The position numbers were made by a program, and so were the translations under genes. Shown here one piece after another: positions 9,401-15,975 of a stretch of 64,000 nucleotides of DNA. Source of the stretch: Mycobacterium sp. KBS0706 (lineage in GTDB: Bacteria; Pseudomonadota; Alphaproteobacteria; DSM-16000; Inquilinaceae); assembly GCF_005938675.2 (NCBI RefSeq), contig NZ_VCCH02000007.1, positions 1 through 64,000 on the forward strand, written 5' to 3'. Every line of letters starts with the position of its first letter. Positions within the stretch are counted from its first letter, which is position 1. The notes below the pieces were generated by a model. The model was not told where the DNA came from and searched no databases. It was given only the letters and a program-made list of their open reading frames with translations.

Positions 9401-10756
9401 GGCCGACAGCACCAGGGCGCGGGCCGGCGCCTCGGATGTGGCCTCCGGCATCTCGTCCGGCCGCGGCGCCCGCAGCACCGCATGCGCATTGGTGCCACCG
9501 AAGCCGAAGGAGGAGACGCCGGCGGTCAGCGGGCCTGGCGGCAGCGCCACCGGCCCCCGCGCCGGCACCAGGTTCAGCGCCTCGAACGGGATGTCGGGGT
9601 TGATCGTGTCGAGATGCAGCGTCGCCGGCAGCACCCGGTGCTCGATCGCCAGGACCGCCTTGATCATCCCGGCCAGGCCCGAGGCCGGCTCGAGATGGCC
9701 GATATTGGACTTGACCGACCCGACCGGTAGCGGCGCGTCCCGCTTCTGGCCCAGGGCCCGGCCGATCGCCTCGGCCTCGGCCGGGTCGCCGACCCGGGTG
9801 CCGGTGCCGTGCGCCTCGACGAAGGCGAGGTCGTTCGGATCGATCCCGGCCTCGCCGTACAGCCGCTCCAGCAGCCGGCGCTGGGCGTCGGTCGAGGGCA
9901 GCGACAGGCCGACGGTGCGGCCGTCGGAATTCACCCCGGTCGGGCCCAGCACCACCCGCGGCGGCCGGCCGTTCGACCGGGCGGCGTCGAGGCGGCTCAG
10001 CACCAGCACGGCGCCGCCCTCGGCCCGGACATAGCCGTCGGCCGCGGCAGCGAAGGGCCGGCACAGCCCGGTCGGTGACAGCATGCCGGCGCGGGAGAAG
10101 CCATAGAAGGCCTGCGGCGCGCCCAGGATGTTCACCCCAGCCACCACGGCGGTGTCGATCTCGCCCCGCGCCAGCGCCCGCACCGCCGCGTCGAGCGCGA
10201 CCAGGGAGGAGGAGCAGGCGGTGTCGATGGTCAGGCTCGGCCCGCGCAGGTCGTAGATATAGGAGATCCGGTTGGCGATGATCGACGCGGTGTTGCCGGT
10301 CATGAAATGGGTGTCGATGCCGCTGGCATCGCCGACCGCTCGGGTATAGCCGTCGACCGAGGAGGCGCCGACGAAGACGCCGACCGGTTGGCCGGCGAGG
10401 GTGGAGGGCGGCAGGCCCGCATCCTCCAGCGCCTCCCACACCAGCTCCAGCAGCAGCCGCTGTTGCGGGTCCATCTGCTCGGCCTCGCGCGGCGCGATCC
10501 GGAAGGCGCCGGCGTCGAAGCCGTTCGGCGCCTCGATCAGCCCGGCCGCCAGGGTGTAGCTGCGGCCGGGCTCGCCCCGCCGCGGGTGGTAGAACCGCTC
10601 GATCGCCCAGCGGTCGCTGCCGATCTCGGAGACGCTGCAGCGCTCCTGCAGCAGCAGCGACCAGTACTCGTCGAGGCCGGCCGCGCCCGGCAGCCGGCAA
10701 GACATGCCGATCACCGCGATGGTCTGGTCGTGGAGTCTCGAAGAGCCTGCTGGCAT
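3413..10756 (-). CDS. rkpA: RkpA-like highly reducing type I polyketide synthase, KS-AT-DH-(psi-MT)-ER-KR-ACP, no TE
   Basis: Single-module iterative-type PKS of 2447 residues. KS about 12-435, with triad Cys181 (DTACSSS), His316 (EAHGTGT) and His354 (NIGHLEP). AT about 545-850, with Ser622 in GHSVGE and His726 in YPFHS, a pattern suggesting malonyl-CoA. DH about 900-1150, with His927 in a HxxxGxxxxP motif and Asp1092 in HPTALDAAFHG. About 1160-1650 is methyltransferase-like in position but shows no GxGxG SAM motif. ER about 1705-2020 (HGAAGGVGL). KR about 2040-2230 (GGTGGFG, Tyr2187). ACP about 2320-2395, with phosphopantetheine Ser2354 (GMDSLMGLEL). All reductive domains look intact, so a saturated chain is expected. 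There is no thioesterase; the coupled alpha-oxoamine synthase probably releases the product. Homologous in layout to S. meliloti RkpA. Product inferred to be the capsule lipid. Confidence 0.88.
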   Translation of the reverse strand: MPAGSSRLHDQTIAVIGMSCRLPGAAGLDEYWSLLLQERCSVSEIGSDRWAIERFYHPRRGEPGRSYTLAAGLIEAPNGFDAGAFRIAPREAEQMDPQQRLLLELVWEALEDAGLPPSTLAGQPVGVFVGASSVDGYTRAVGDASGIDTHFMTGNTASIIANRISYIYDLRGPSLTIDTACSSSLVALDAAVRALARGEIDTAVVAGVNILGAPQAFYGFSRAGMLSPTGLCRPFAAAADGYVRAEGGAVLVLSRLDAARSNGRPPRVVLGPTGVNSDGRTVGLSLPSTDAQRRLLERLYGEAGIDPNDLAFVEAHGTGTRVGDPAEAEAIGRALGQKRDAPLPVGSVKSNIGHLEPASGLAGMIKAVLAIEHRVLPATLHLDTINPDIPFEALNLVPARGPVALPPGPLTAGVSSFGFGGTNAHAVLRAPRPDEMPEATSEAPARALVLSAHGEEALRSLAGRYAEALELADADPVRIARHAAHERELLPHRLALPLSDDAAAELRRFAEGDRAAQLVSARGESDAGPICFAFSGNGSQFAGMGLRAYRASRPFRDAFDEVDARYRALAGWSLAEALQDQALEERLPATSTAQPLLFAVQVALTAALAADGLVPAMVIGHSVGEVAAALAAGMVSLDQAVRIIHWRSRCQEQLRGLGTMAVLMLGREEAEAVLAEAGLHDTVVAAVNSPVCVTVSGPKDQIELLLKLAKQRRVAAQRVGVDYPFHSPLTAPIEAPLKAALADTVAAESRIPFISSVTGGPLTGPALDAEYWWRNIRQPVDFAAAARTALELDAGIFVEIGPRPVLTGHLRDIAKAAEREAAILPTLDNKAGEDGSDPVERAVLQVLLRGGAVDRRPLFGDRPTGRRQALPHYPWQRRDLRQVATPERIDLSLAKPAHPLLGARLGEGTPEWHGLLDPGLLPYLADHKVAGEVVVPGAALLEMAVAAGRTWFGADAVEVEDFDIIQAMMIAEGTTRETWLRLAPGTGAVEILGRQRMAGEEWTLHARGRVGPSPVATAPDHGAGDDSTLRPVDPAAIYAAAGSAGIDYGPAFRRATAIATDDERRITVDLAPEAADNGLYTAPHALHPTALDAAFHGLFALYGRLGGGEGGAFLPVRFASLRVYQSSPAARARLDLRRATARSILVDIALEDEAGTVVAELRGARFQRSALRLAAGDELLYRSVRQPWDDGRAGVAAAELEQAVAGLLDRHEAGDDWLLLTAWARSMAHRAVRAVAGSARFTVERLCRGGRLAPAAVPHFEALLKVLAEFGLATEQDGAWRLSPARLPSPPAILRSILAAHPERGAETVMAARLSRDLVAALRSGETLRFSKGVEAHARAASPLLPLAAELVGRLAADRAMPLALLLVDPEGELVPALLPLIRSGALTVAVTGPEPKALAGLAARTQRLPGLRILDEQTTVSPGGFDLALSVGTMAAGDPAKLGQPLAGLLRPGAAAVTIDTIPDTVTALLLDGMADNLTSQDGLAQAGFRPAVRHRAGTPGAAAQLVVWDRPAVDVPAEPAGPILIRPADTELLADLADRLRGRGHPVRIDPAAAAAEGDTVLLPLMLDAARDPVAFLTKAILAVRAEAEALPAKATLWLVARCGKLNGKADGGRGLAEALAAFARTLANEQSGLAIRFATLAPALPDEAAAAALAGVIGSAETEVEVDRDGIFVSRVEAVRPAPQDAPAEDRAARLALSAPGSLGRIGWVAAERQAPGPEEIEIEVAASGLNFRDVMFSLGLLPDDYLEDGFAGPTLGFECAGTVRRVGAAVTDLREGDRVMAFAPAAFATHVTIPAQVAMRVPEGVDLAAAATMPVAFVTAWYALVHQARLGRGETVLIHGAAGGVGLAALQIAKLRGATVVATAGNEDKRALAQLLGADLVLDSRSLAFADEIRWKLGGVDVVLNSLSGDAMRRSLRALKPFGRFVELGKRDFVADTAVGLRAFARNVSYFGVDADQLLNAQPGLTKRLLRELDRLFAQRRLTPLAHRVFPADQAEDAFRLMQGAGHIGKIVITPPREIPAAPAAEARFEAQDTGFHLVAGGTGGFGFATALWLAEHGAKTIVVASRRGTLGPTEKAQAERLAKQGVTLAAERLDVTDRAACEKLLAGLERRHGPLRGIIHAAMVLDDGLLRDLDAARIERVLAPKIKGAIHLDLVSRTREPDYFVLFSSATTLIGNPGQANYVAANAYLEALARTRRAQGLPALAVSWGAIADAGVLARDAAKGDALKRRIGRSSLKAAEALAQLGRLLARPAETPAEAVVACARIDWQAATRELPILATPRLASMADGRRAEAAEAEVDLAAMIAGRSDAEAQAIVTETMLGEIGRILRMPPADIDPDRAFAELGMDSLMGLELDSAMQNRYGIDLPFLSIGAGLTLTELSGRIVAKLRGGAPAAGPEAQPPGEAAQLIAQHVEADLEADAAVLVREAVRDRAKTTRRVLG

Positions 10757-10890
10757 GTCGGCTTTCTTTCAACGATTCGGCATGGGCGGGCGGGCAGCGG
10801 ACCGCAGCGGCAACCTACTGTACCCTAGGAATCGAGCAACGAAACCTGCAATCGATGGTGACCTCCATGAGTTCATAGACTTTAAATCTA

Positions 10891-10918
10891 CAAACCATTC
10901 GGGGTAACCCCCCGTTTG
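10891..10918 (-). terminator. Inverted repeat between manC and the PKS gene, possible weak terminator
   Basis: The 169-bp gap between the manC stop and the PKS start holds a nested inverted repeat: outer CAAAC/GTTTG arms and an inner GGGG-TAA-CCCC stem-loop. No clear T tract follows on the minus strand, so it may be an attenuator or a binding site instead. A GAAACCTGCA motif also lies in this gap, at 10841-10850. Confidence 0.3.
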
Positions 10919-10925
10919 GGAGGGA

Positions 10926-12365
10926 TCACCCGAACAGCAGCTCGTCGGCCGCTTCCAGCCGGACGACGTCGTCCTCGCCGAGATAGGGGCCGGTGCGGAC
11001 CTCGATCAGCTCGAGGTCGATCTTGCCGGGGTTCTCGAGCTTGTGGTCGGTGCCGATCGGCAGGTAGACGGCCTCGTTCTCGCGCAGGATGCGGGACTGG
11101 CCCTCCATGGTGACCCGGGCGGTGCCGGACAGCACGACCCAGTGCTCGGAACGGTGGTAGTGGCGCTGCAGGGCGACGGCCTGGCCGGGATGGATCAGCA
11201 CGCGCTTGACCTGGAAGCGGTCGCCGGCATGCAGCGACTTGACCGTGCCCCAGGGCCGGTAGATCTCGCGATGGATCACGGCTTCGGGGCGCTTGGCCGC
11301 CTTGAGCCGGTCGGTGACGGCCTTGACGTCCTGGACCTGGTCCTTGGCGGCGACCAGCACGGCGTCGTCGGTGGCGATGACGATGGCGTCGTCGAGGCCG
11401 ATCACGGCGGTGAGGATGCCGTCGGAGCGGACCAGGCAGTTGCGCGAGGACAGCGCCAGCGCGTCGCCCTGGGTCAGGTTGCCGTCGGCGTCGCGGTCGC
11501 CAATCTCCCACAAGGACGACCAGGAGCCGACATCGGTCCAGCCGATCGAGGCGGGGACGATGCCGGCGCGGTCGGTCTTCTCCATCACCGCGTGGTCGAT
11601 CGAGATCGAGGGCGCCTGGACGAAGGCGGCGGGGTCGAGGCGCAGGAAGGTGAGGTCGCGCGAGGCGGCCTTGAGCGCGGCGTCGGCGGCGGCGAGCACG
11701 GCCGGGGCGTGGCGGCCGCATTCGGCCAGGTATTGCCCGGCGGTGAACAGGAAGATGCCGGCGTTCCACAGGTGGCGGCCTTCGGCGACGAAGCGCTCGG
11801 CGGTCTCGCGCGGCGGCTTCTCGACGAAGCGGGCGACGGTGCGGGCGCCGGGGGCCTCGGGGATGGCGTCGCCGGGCAGGATGTAGCCGTAGCCGGTCTC
11901 GGGCGCGGTCGGCTGCATGCCGAAGGTCATCAGGTGGCCGGCGCGGGCGGCAGGGGCGGCGGTGGCGATGGCGGCGTGGAAGCCCTTCGGGTCGGCGATG
12001 TGGTGGTCGGCCGGCAGAACCAGCATCAGCGTGTCGGGGTCGCGATCGGCCAGGAAGCGCGCGGCGACGGCGACGGCCGGGGCGGTGTTGCGGGCCGAGG
12101 GCTCGAGGATGATGGCGTCGGGGAAGACGCCGATCTGGCGCATCTGCTCGGCGACGACGAAACGGTGGTCGTCGGCGCAGATGAACACCGGCGGCGCGAA
12201 GCCGTCGGCCTCGCCGACCCGGGCCACGGTGTCCTGGATCATGGTGCTGTCCGACACCAGCGGCAGGAACTGCTTGGGATTCCCGGCCCGCGACAACGGC
12301 CACAGCCGGGTCCCGGACCCGCCCGACAACACCACCGGCACCACAGCTTGATCGACTCGACTCAT
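10926..12365 (-). CDS. manC: Mannose-1-phosphate guanylyltransferase / mannose-6-phosphate isomerase (type II, ManC/CpsB/XanB)
   Basis: Bifunctional enzyme of 479 residues that makes GDP-mannose from mannose-1-phosphate; the C-terminal domain can also interconvert fructose-6-P and mannose-6-P. The nucleotidyltransferase signature LSGGSGTRLWPLSR is at residues 12-25. A central FVEKP motif is the sugar-phosphate contact region of this family. The cupin PMI domain near residue 380 onward carries RPWG, HPGQAVALQRHYHRSEHW and the final LGEDDVVR. Length is normal. The ATG is preceded by a GGAG ribosome site. It is divergent from the large glycosyltransferase gene and lies upstream of the PKS gene on the same strand. 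With manB and the AGE-family isomerase at 16-18.7 kb it supplies GDP-mannose, implying mannose or a mannose-derived sugar in the capsule. Confidence 0.95.
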   Translation of the reverse strand: MSRVDQAVVPVVLSGGSGTRLWPLSRAGNPKQFLPLVSDSTMIQDTVARVGEADGFAPPVFICADDHRFVVAEQMRQIGVFPDAIILEPSARNTAPAVAVAARFLADRDPDTLMLVLPADHHIADPKGFHAAIATAAPAARAGHLMTFGMQPTAPETGYGYILPGDAIPEAPGARTVARFVEKPPRETAERFVAEGRHLWNAGIFLFTAGQYLAECGRHAPAVLAAADAALKAASRDLTFLRLDPAAFVQAPSISIDHAVMEKTDRAGIVPASIGWTDVGSWSSLWEIGDRDADGNLTQGDALALSSRNCLVRSDGILTAVIGLDDAIVIATDDAVLVAAKDQVQDVKAVTDRLKAAKRPEAVIHREIYRPWGTVKSLHAGDRFQVKRVLIHPGQAVALQRHYHRSEHWVVLSGTARVTMEGQSRILRENEAVYLPIGTDHKLENPGKIDLELIEVRTGPYLGEDDVVRLEAADELLFG

Positions 12366-12694
12366 GACCTGCTCCAGATTTCAGGCGCTGAACTTGTATC
12401 AGCCATCAGGTTTGCGAATTCAACACTTTGAAGACCATCAAAATCCGGGAAAATCTTCCGCTATTCCCGCCTTCCCCCGATGATCTCATACGGGATTATG
12501 AAGCACGGCGAAGCGCGGAACATTCCTCCGGCGTCCGGTCTGGGTAGGGTTTCCGCCACTGGGCTGATGCGAAATCAGGTTTCGCGTCATTATGATTTGA
12601 ATTTAGGTGCGCTGCAGCATAGTCTTCGATTCCGAGCGGCACGTCCAGTCGCCCGTTCGAATCCCAGGTTTCCTCCGTCGAAGGATCGTCGGCA
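12366..12694. promoter_or_regulatory. Divergent promoter region between manC and the large glycosyltransferase gene
   Basis: The stretch is clearly more AT-rich than its neighbours and separates two divergent starts, so it should hold two promoters. I cannot pick convincing -35/-10 boxes. The hexamer AGGTTT occurs three times (12408-12413, 12577-12582, 12666-12671), twice in the context CAGGTTT(T/C)GCG or close to it. The same hexamer is enriched in other capsule-locus gaps. No coding potential is seen. Confidence 0.5.
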
Positions 12695-15310
12695 ATGAAG
12701 ATTCAAGCTTTGGTCGCGGCTGTGATTCCTGATGCCTCCGGTTCGGCGATCGATCCCCATGAGCTGCAGGATCTGATCGACGCGGCGGACTGGGATGGCG
12801 TGAACGCCCGGTCGCGGGAATCGCGCGCCGCGGTGTCCCGCGACGGCGCGGGGGCGCTGCTGGCCCGGCGCACCATCCTGCTCGACCGGCTGTACAGCGT
12901 GGCCCGGGATTCGGAAGAGGATTTTGATCCGGCGGCGGCGGCCAAGGCGGCCGCGGCACTTTGCCTCTCCCAGCACAACCACGTGCTGTCGCCGCTCGAC
13001 CAGGAGGCGATCGGCGGCGTCTTCGTCGAGGACGGCATGCTCCATCTCTGGGGCATCAACCAGCTCGACCCGGCCCTGCCGGTCGATCTCGCTTTGGTGG
13101 TCGACGGCCGCCGGATCTTCGACGCGCAGACCGACCCGTCGACCGGCCGCGTCGCCTTCGCCGCCACCCGGCTGCATGGCCGCCACCGCTCGCTTGGCTT
13201 CGAGCTCGACGGCACGGTGGTGCCCGGCCCCGCCTTTACAGCCCTGTCCTTCTGGAAGGACCCCGACGCGCTGAACGAGCTCGCCGACCACCTGGCCGAC
13301 CTGGTCAACAACACTGGCTATCTCGGCGCGCGCTTCACGGCCAAATGCCATCTGCCCAAGACCATGGCCCGGCTCGACGCCGCGGGCGGCGACGACAAGG
13401 TCAAGGGCCGCATCCCGGAATTCGTCCGCTACATGGCAAACCGGTACGATTGCGACACCAAGAACCTGGTCGGCTACCAGGGCACGGCGCAGTGGATCAT
13501 CTCCGACGTCATGGAGTATGCCGACCGCCGCAGCATCTTCTGCATGACCAACGAGATCCACGAGGCGCTGTCCGAGGGCGTGTTCAACAAGCGCGCCCTA
13601 AAGAACGACGTCTCGCTGGCGCTGTTCTCCTTCTGGCGCCGGCACTACCAGCACATCGACATCTTCAGCGACGAGGGGCTGCGCAAGGTCCAGTACAAAT
13701 TCGCCACGGCGCCCTTCATCAGCGACAAGAACAACCAGTTGCTGATCTCCAAGGCGCTGAAGGAGCGGCTGAGCGCGGTGGTCGACGCCTATCGCAGCCG
13801 GGCCCTGCCCTGGAGCTGGTACTGGCTGTTCCGGCACGAGGACGAAGGCACCACCCACAAGATGATGGAGGCCGGCTATGCGCTGACTCTGTCGTTCAGG
13901 GAGGTGCTGGCCGATCTGATCGAGCAGAACCGCTGCTCCTTCAACCCGCGCAACTGGATGTCCTACTGGGGCTCGACGCCGCAGGAGGTGGCGGGCCACT
14001 TCACCCGCTTCGACCTGGCCCTGATCTCGCTGCTGAACGGCCGCGCGGTGCCGGAGGAGCTGATCGCCGAGCGCGGGCCGGAGGTGCTGCGCCGGCAGCT
14101 GATCGACCAGGTCTACAGCCGCTCCCCGCGCCTGGCCGCGATTTCCGCGGTGGCGCAGGATCTGGCGGCGGCGCCCGAGGCGGATCCGGCGATCGAGCGC
14201 ATCGACCTGGTGGTGATCGGCCACGCCAACGCCACCGGCCTCGGCCGCAACCTCACCATGTTCGTCGAGGCGCTGTCGGGCTTCGACCCGCTGGTGTTCA
14301 ACGCCGATGACGGCCAGTGCGTCAATCCCGAGGGGCGCTGGCGCGAGGACATGAACCTGCGCGCCCGGGTGGTGGTGCTCTGCGTCAACGCCGACCGGGC
14401 GCCGGAGATGATCGCCCGCTTCGCCTCGATCTGCGAGGACGCGCACATCATCGGCTTCTACCTGTGGGAGACCGACACCCCGCCGGAGACCCATCTCCTC
14501 GGCGCCAATGCGGTGGACGAGATCTGGGCCCCGTCCGATTTCGTCGCCGACGGCTACCGCAAGATCACCTCGACCCCGATCAGCAACATCCGCAAGGGCC
14601 TGGCCCATCCGCCGGCCCGGGTGTTCAGCCCGTTCCTCGACCGCTTCCGGCGCAGCCCGAGCGAGCTGATCTTCCTGTCGCTGGCGGAGTTCGGCTCCTC
14701 GATCGTGCGCAAGAACCCGCTGTCGGTGGTCAAGGCCTTCCAGCAGGCCTTCGCCGAGGGCGACGAGGAGGTCCGGCTGCTGCTCAAGATGCGCGAGATC
14801 GATCCCGGCCACTGGAGCAACTTCGACGGCTACTGGGAAGAGGTCGAGGAGCGCATCGCCGGCGACAGCCGGATCGAGATCGTCGAGGGCAACCTGACCG
14901 ATGCGGAATACTGGTCGCTGATCGATTCCTCGGATGTCTTCGTCGCCCTGCACCGGGCCGAGGGCTTCGGCTACGGCATCGCCGATGCGATGATGCTGGG
15001 CAAGCCGGTGATCGTCTCCGACTACTCCGGCACCCAGGATTTCTGCGAGGCGGACAATTCCTTCCTGATCGATGTCGACGTGGTGCCGACCCCGCCGGAG
15101 CAGATGCGCAGCAAATCCTATGTCGGCCACTGGGCCAGCCCCCGGGTGGACCAGGCGGCGGTGGCGATGCGCGCCATCCTGACCGACCGCGAGGCGGCCA
15201 AGGCCCGGGCGCTCAAGGGCCAGAACCGGATCTTCGCCGATTACAGCTTCGACGATTGGCGCAGCGGCCTGTCGACCCGGATCCGCGACCAGCTGGCGCG
15301 GCAGCGCTGA
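12695..15310 (+). CDS. Large two-part GT4-like glycosyltransferase
   Basis: Protein of 871 residues. The C-terminal part (about 500-870) has the GT-B/GT4 pattern: VVIGHANATGLGRN at its start, a GFYLWETDTPP segment, LIFLSLAEFGS, and the donor-site stretch HRAEGFGYGIADAMMLGKPVI. In the usual EX7E motif the second glutamate is replaced by aspartate (E..D). The N-terminal half (1-490) has no motif I recognise. It looks soluble and mixed alpha/beta, and could be a second catalytic or a polymerase-associated domain. The start has an AAGGA ribosome site. Opposite orientation to manC and next to the capsule genes, so it probably builds the capsule backbone. Sugar specificity unknown. Confidence 0.75.
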   Translation: MKIQALVAAVIPDASGSAIDPHELQDLIDAADWDGVNARSRESRAAVSRDGAGALLARRTILLDRLYSVARDSEEDFDPAAAAKAAAALCLSQHNHVLSPLDQEAIGGVFVEDGMLHLWGINQLDPALPVDLALVVDGRRIFDAQTDPSTGRVAFAATRLHGRHRSLGFELDGTVVPGPAFTALSFWKDPDALNELADHLADLVNNTGYLGARFTAKCHLPKTMARLDAAGGDDKVKGRIPEFVRYMANRYDCDTKNLVGYQGTAQWIISDVMEYADRRSIFCMTNEIHEALSEGVFNKRALKNDVSLALFSFWRRHYQHIDIFSDEGLRKVQYKFATAPFISDKNNQLLISKALKERLSAVVDAYRSRALPWSWYWLFRHEDEGTTHKMMEAGYALTLSFREVLADLIEQNRCSFNPRNWMSYWGSTPQEVAGHFTRFDLALISLLNGRAVPEELIAERGPEVLRRQLIDQVYSRSPRLAAISAVAQDLAAAPEADPAIERIDLVVIGHANATGLGRNLTMFVEALSGFDPLVFNADDGQCVNPEGRWREDMNLRARVVVLCVNADRAPEMIARFASICEDAHIIGFYLWETDTPPETHLLGANAVDEIWAPSDFVADGYRKITSTPISNIRKGLAHPPARVFSPFLDRFRRSPSELIFLSLAEFGSSIVRKNPLSVVKAFQQAFAEGDEEVRLLLKMREIDPGHWSNFDGYWEEVEERIAGDSRIEIVEGNLTDAEYWSLIDSSDVFVALHRAEGFGYGIADAMMLGKPVIVSDYSGTQDFCEADNSFLIDVDVVPTPPEQMRSKSYVGHWASPRVDQAAVAMRAILTDREAAKARALKGQNRIFADYSFDDWRSGLSTRIRDQLARQR

Positions 15311-15338
15311 CACCGCTCTTGGAGCTCATGCCATCAGC

Positions 15339-15461
15339 CGTCATCCCGGGCGCGGCGCAGCACGAAGTGGTGCGCTGCAGACCCGGGATCTCTGCGAAAG
15401 CCGTGCCGAGGTCCCGTGTCTGCACTGCGGCACTTCGCGCCGCAGCGCGAACGGGATGACG
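15339..15461. repeat. Paired inverted-hairpin intergenic repeat, family A
   Basis: Two arms of about 54 nt, one the imperfect reverse complement of the other. Both outer ends read CGTCATCCCG (right arm inverted), and both arms carry a CGAAGTG centre and a TGCAGAC segment. Each arm can fold alone, and the two can fold together. The right end overlaps the first ATG of the following small gene. The layout is typical of mobile palindromic elements in alphaproteobacterial intergenic DNA. Confidence 0.8.
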
Positions 15462-15800
15462 ATGAAGGGTCCGATCACAAGCAGTGCCACAGGGCTCCGA
15501 ATCACCGTGTCCGTCCTGATCCTCGCGTCCTATGCCGCGCTGTCGACCTTCCAGGCGGTGGTGATCTGGTCCGGGCTGATCGCCTGGACCGGGATCCCGG
15601 ACATTGCCGCGGTGCCGGTGGCGACGCTGCTGGGGCTGGTGCCGGGGGCCGGCACGATTGTCGCGATCTTGGCCGCCGGCTCGGCCTGGGGCTGGCCGTG
15701 GTTCGGCTCGACCTTGCTGTTCTGCGCCCTGCTGGCGCTATGGGTGCACACGACCCTGTATCACGGCCTGCCCGCGCTCTCGTCCCCGGAAGGGGAGTAG
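15456..15800 (+). CDS. Small three-helix membrane protein of unknown function
   Basis: Hydrophobic protein of 114 residues with three likely membrane segments at about 13-36, 42-63 and 66-88, connected by short loops; the middle loop is rich in Gly and Pro (GLVPGAGT). I recognise no family. Two ATGs (15456 and 15462) are possible; the first lies inside the right end of a repeat element, so the second may be the real start. It lies between two repeat elements, between the large glycosyltransferase and the convergent isomerase gene. The hydrophobic pattern supports a real gene, but a link to capsule synthesis is not shown. Confidence 0.6.
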   Translation: MTMKGPITSSATGLRITVSVLILASYAALSTFQAVVIWSGLIAWTGIPDIAAVPVATLLGLVPGAGTIVAILAAGSAWGWPWFGSTLLFCALLALWVHTTLYHGLPALSSPEGE

Positions 15801-15853
15801 CAGGCTCTCGTGTCGCCGCTTCCGTTTGCGGAAGCCTCTCGGAATTCCCACAT

Positions 15854-15948
15854 CGTCATTGCGACCCCGGCCTTGAGCCGGGGGAAGCAATCCAGGGCCG
15901 CTCGTACAAACTCCTGGATTGCTTCGTCGGCTTCGCCTCCTCGCAATG
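15854..15948. repeat. Paired inverted-hairpin intergenic repeat, family B
   Basis: The left arm starts CGTCATTGCGA and ends GAAGCAATCCAGG. The right arm is the inverted counterpart, CCTGGATTGCTTCGTCGG ending TCGCAATG. The left arm contains its own CCCCGGC..GCCGGGG hairpin. The sequence type is widespread in alphaproteobacterial genomes. It sits between two convergent genes. Confidence 0.8.
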
Positions 15949-15975
15949 TCGGCTTTAGCTTCGGAGAAGCCCGCC

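Noticed and set aside
12655..12665. GTTCGAATCCC, a tRNA T-arm-like string in the manC/glycosyltransferase gap
   Set aside because: No acceptor stem, D arm or anticodon arm can be assembled around it; probably chance or an old remnant.
15339..15948. CRISPR array
   Set aside because: The repeats are inverted pairs of unlike families, not direct repeats with regular spacers.
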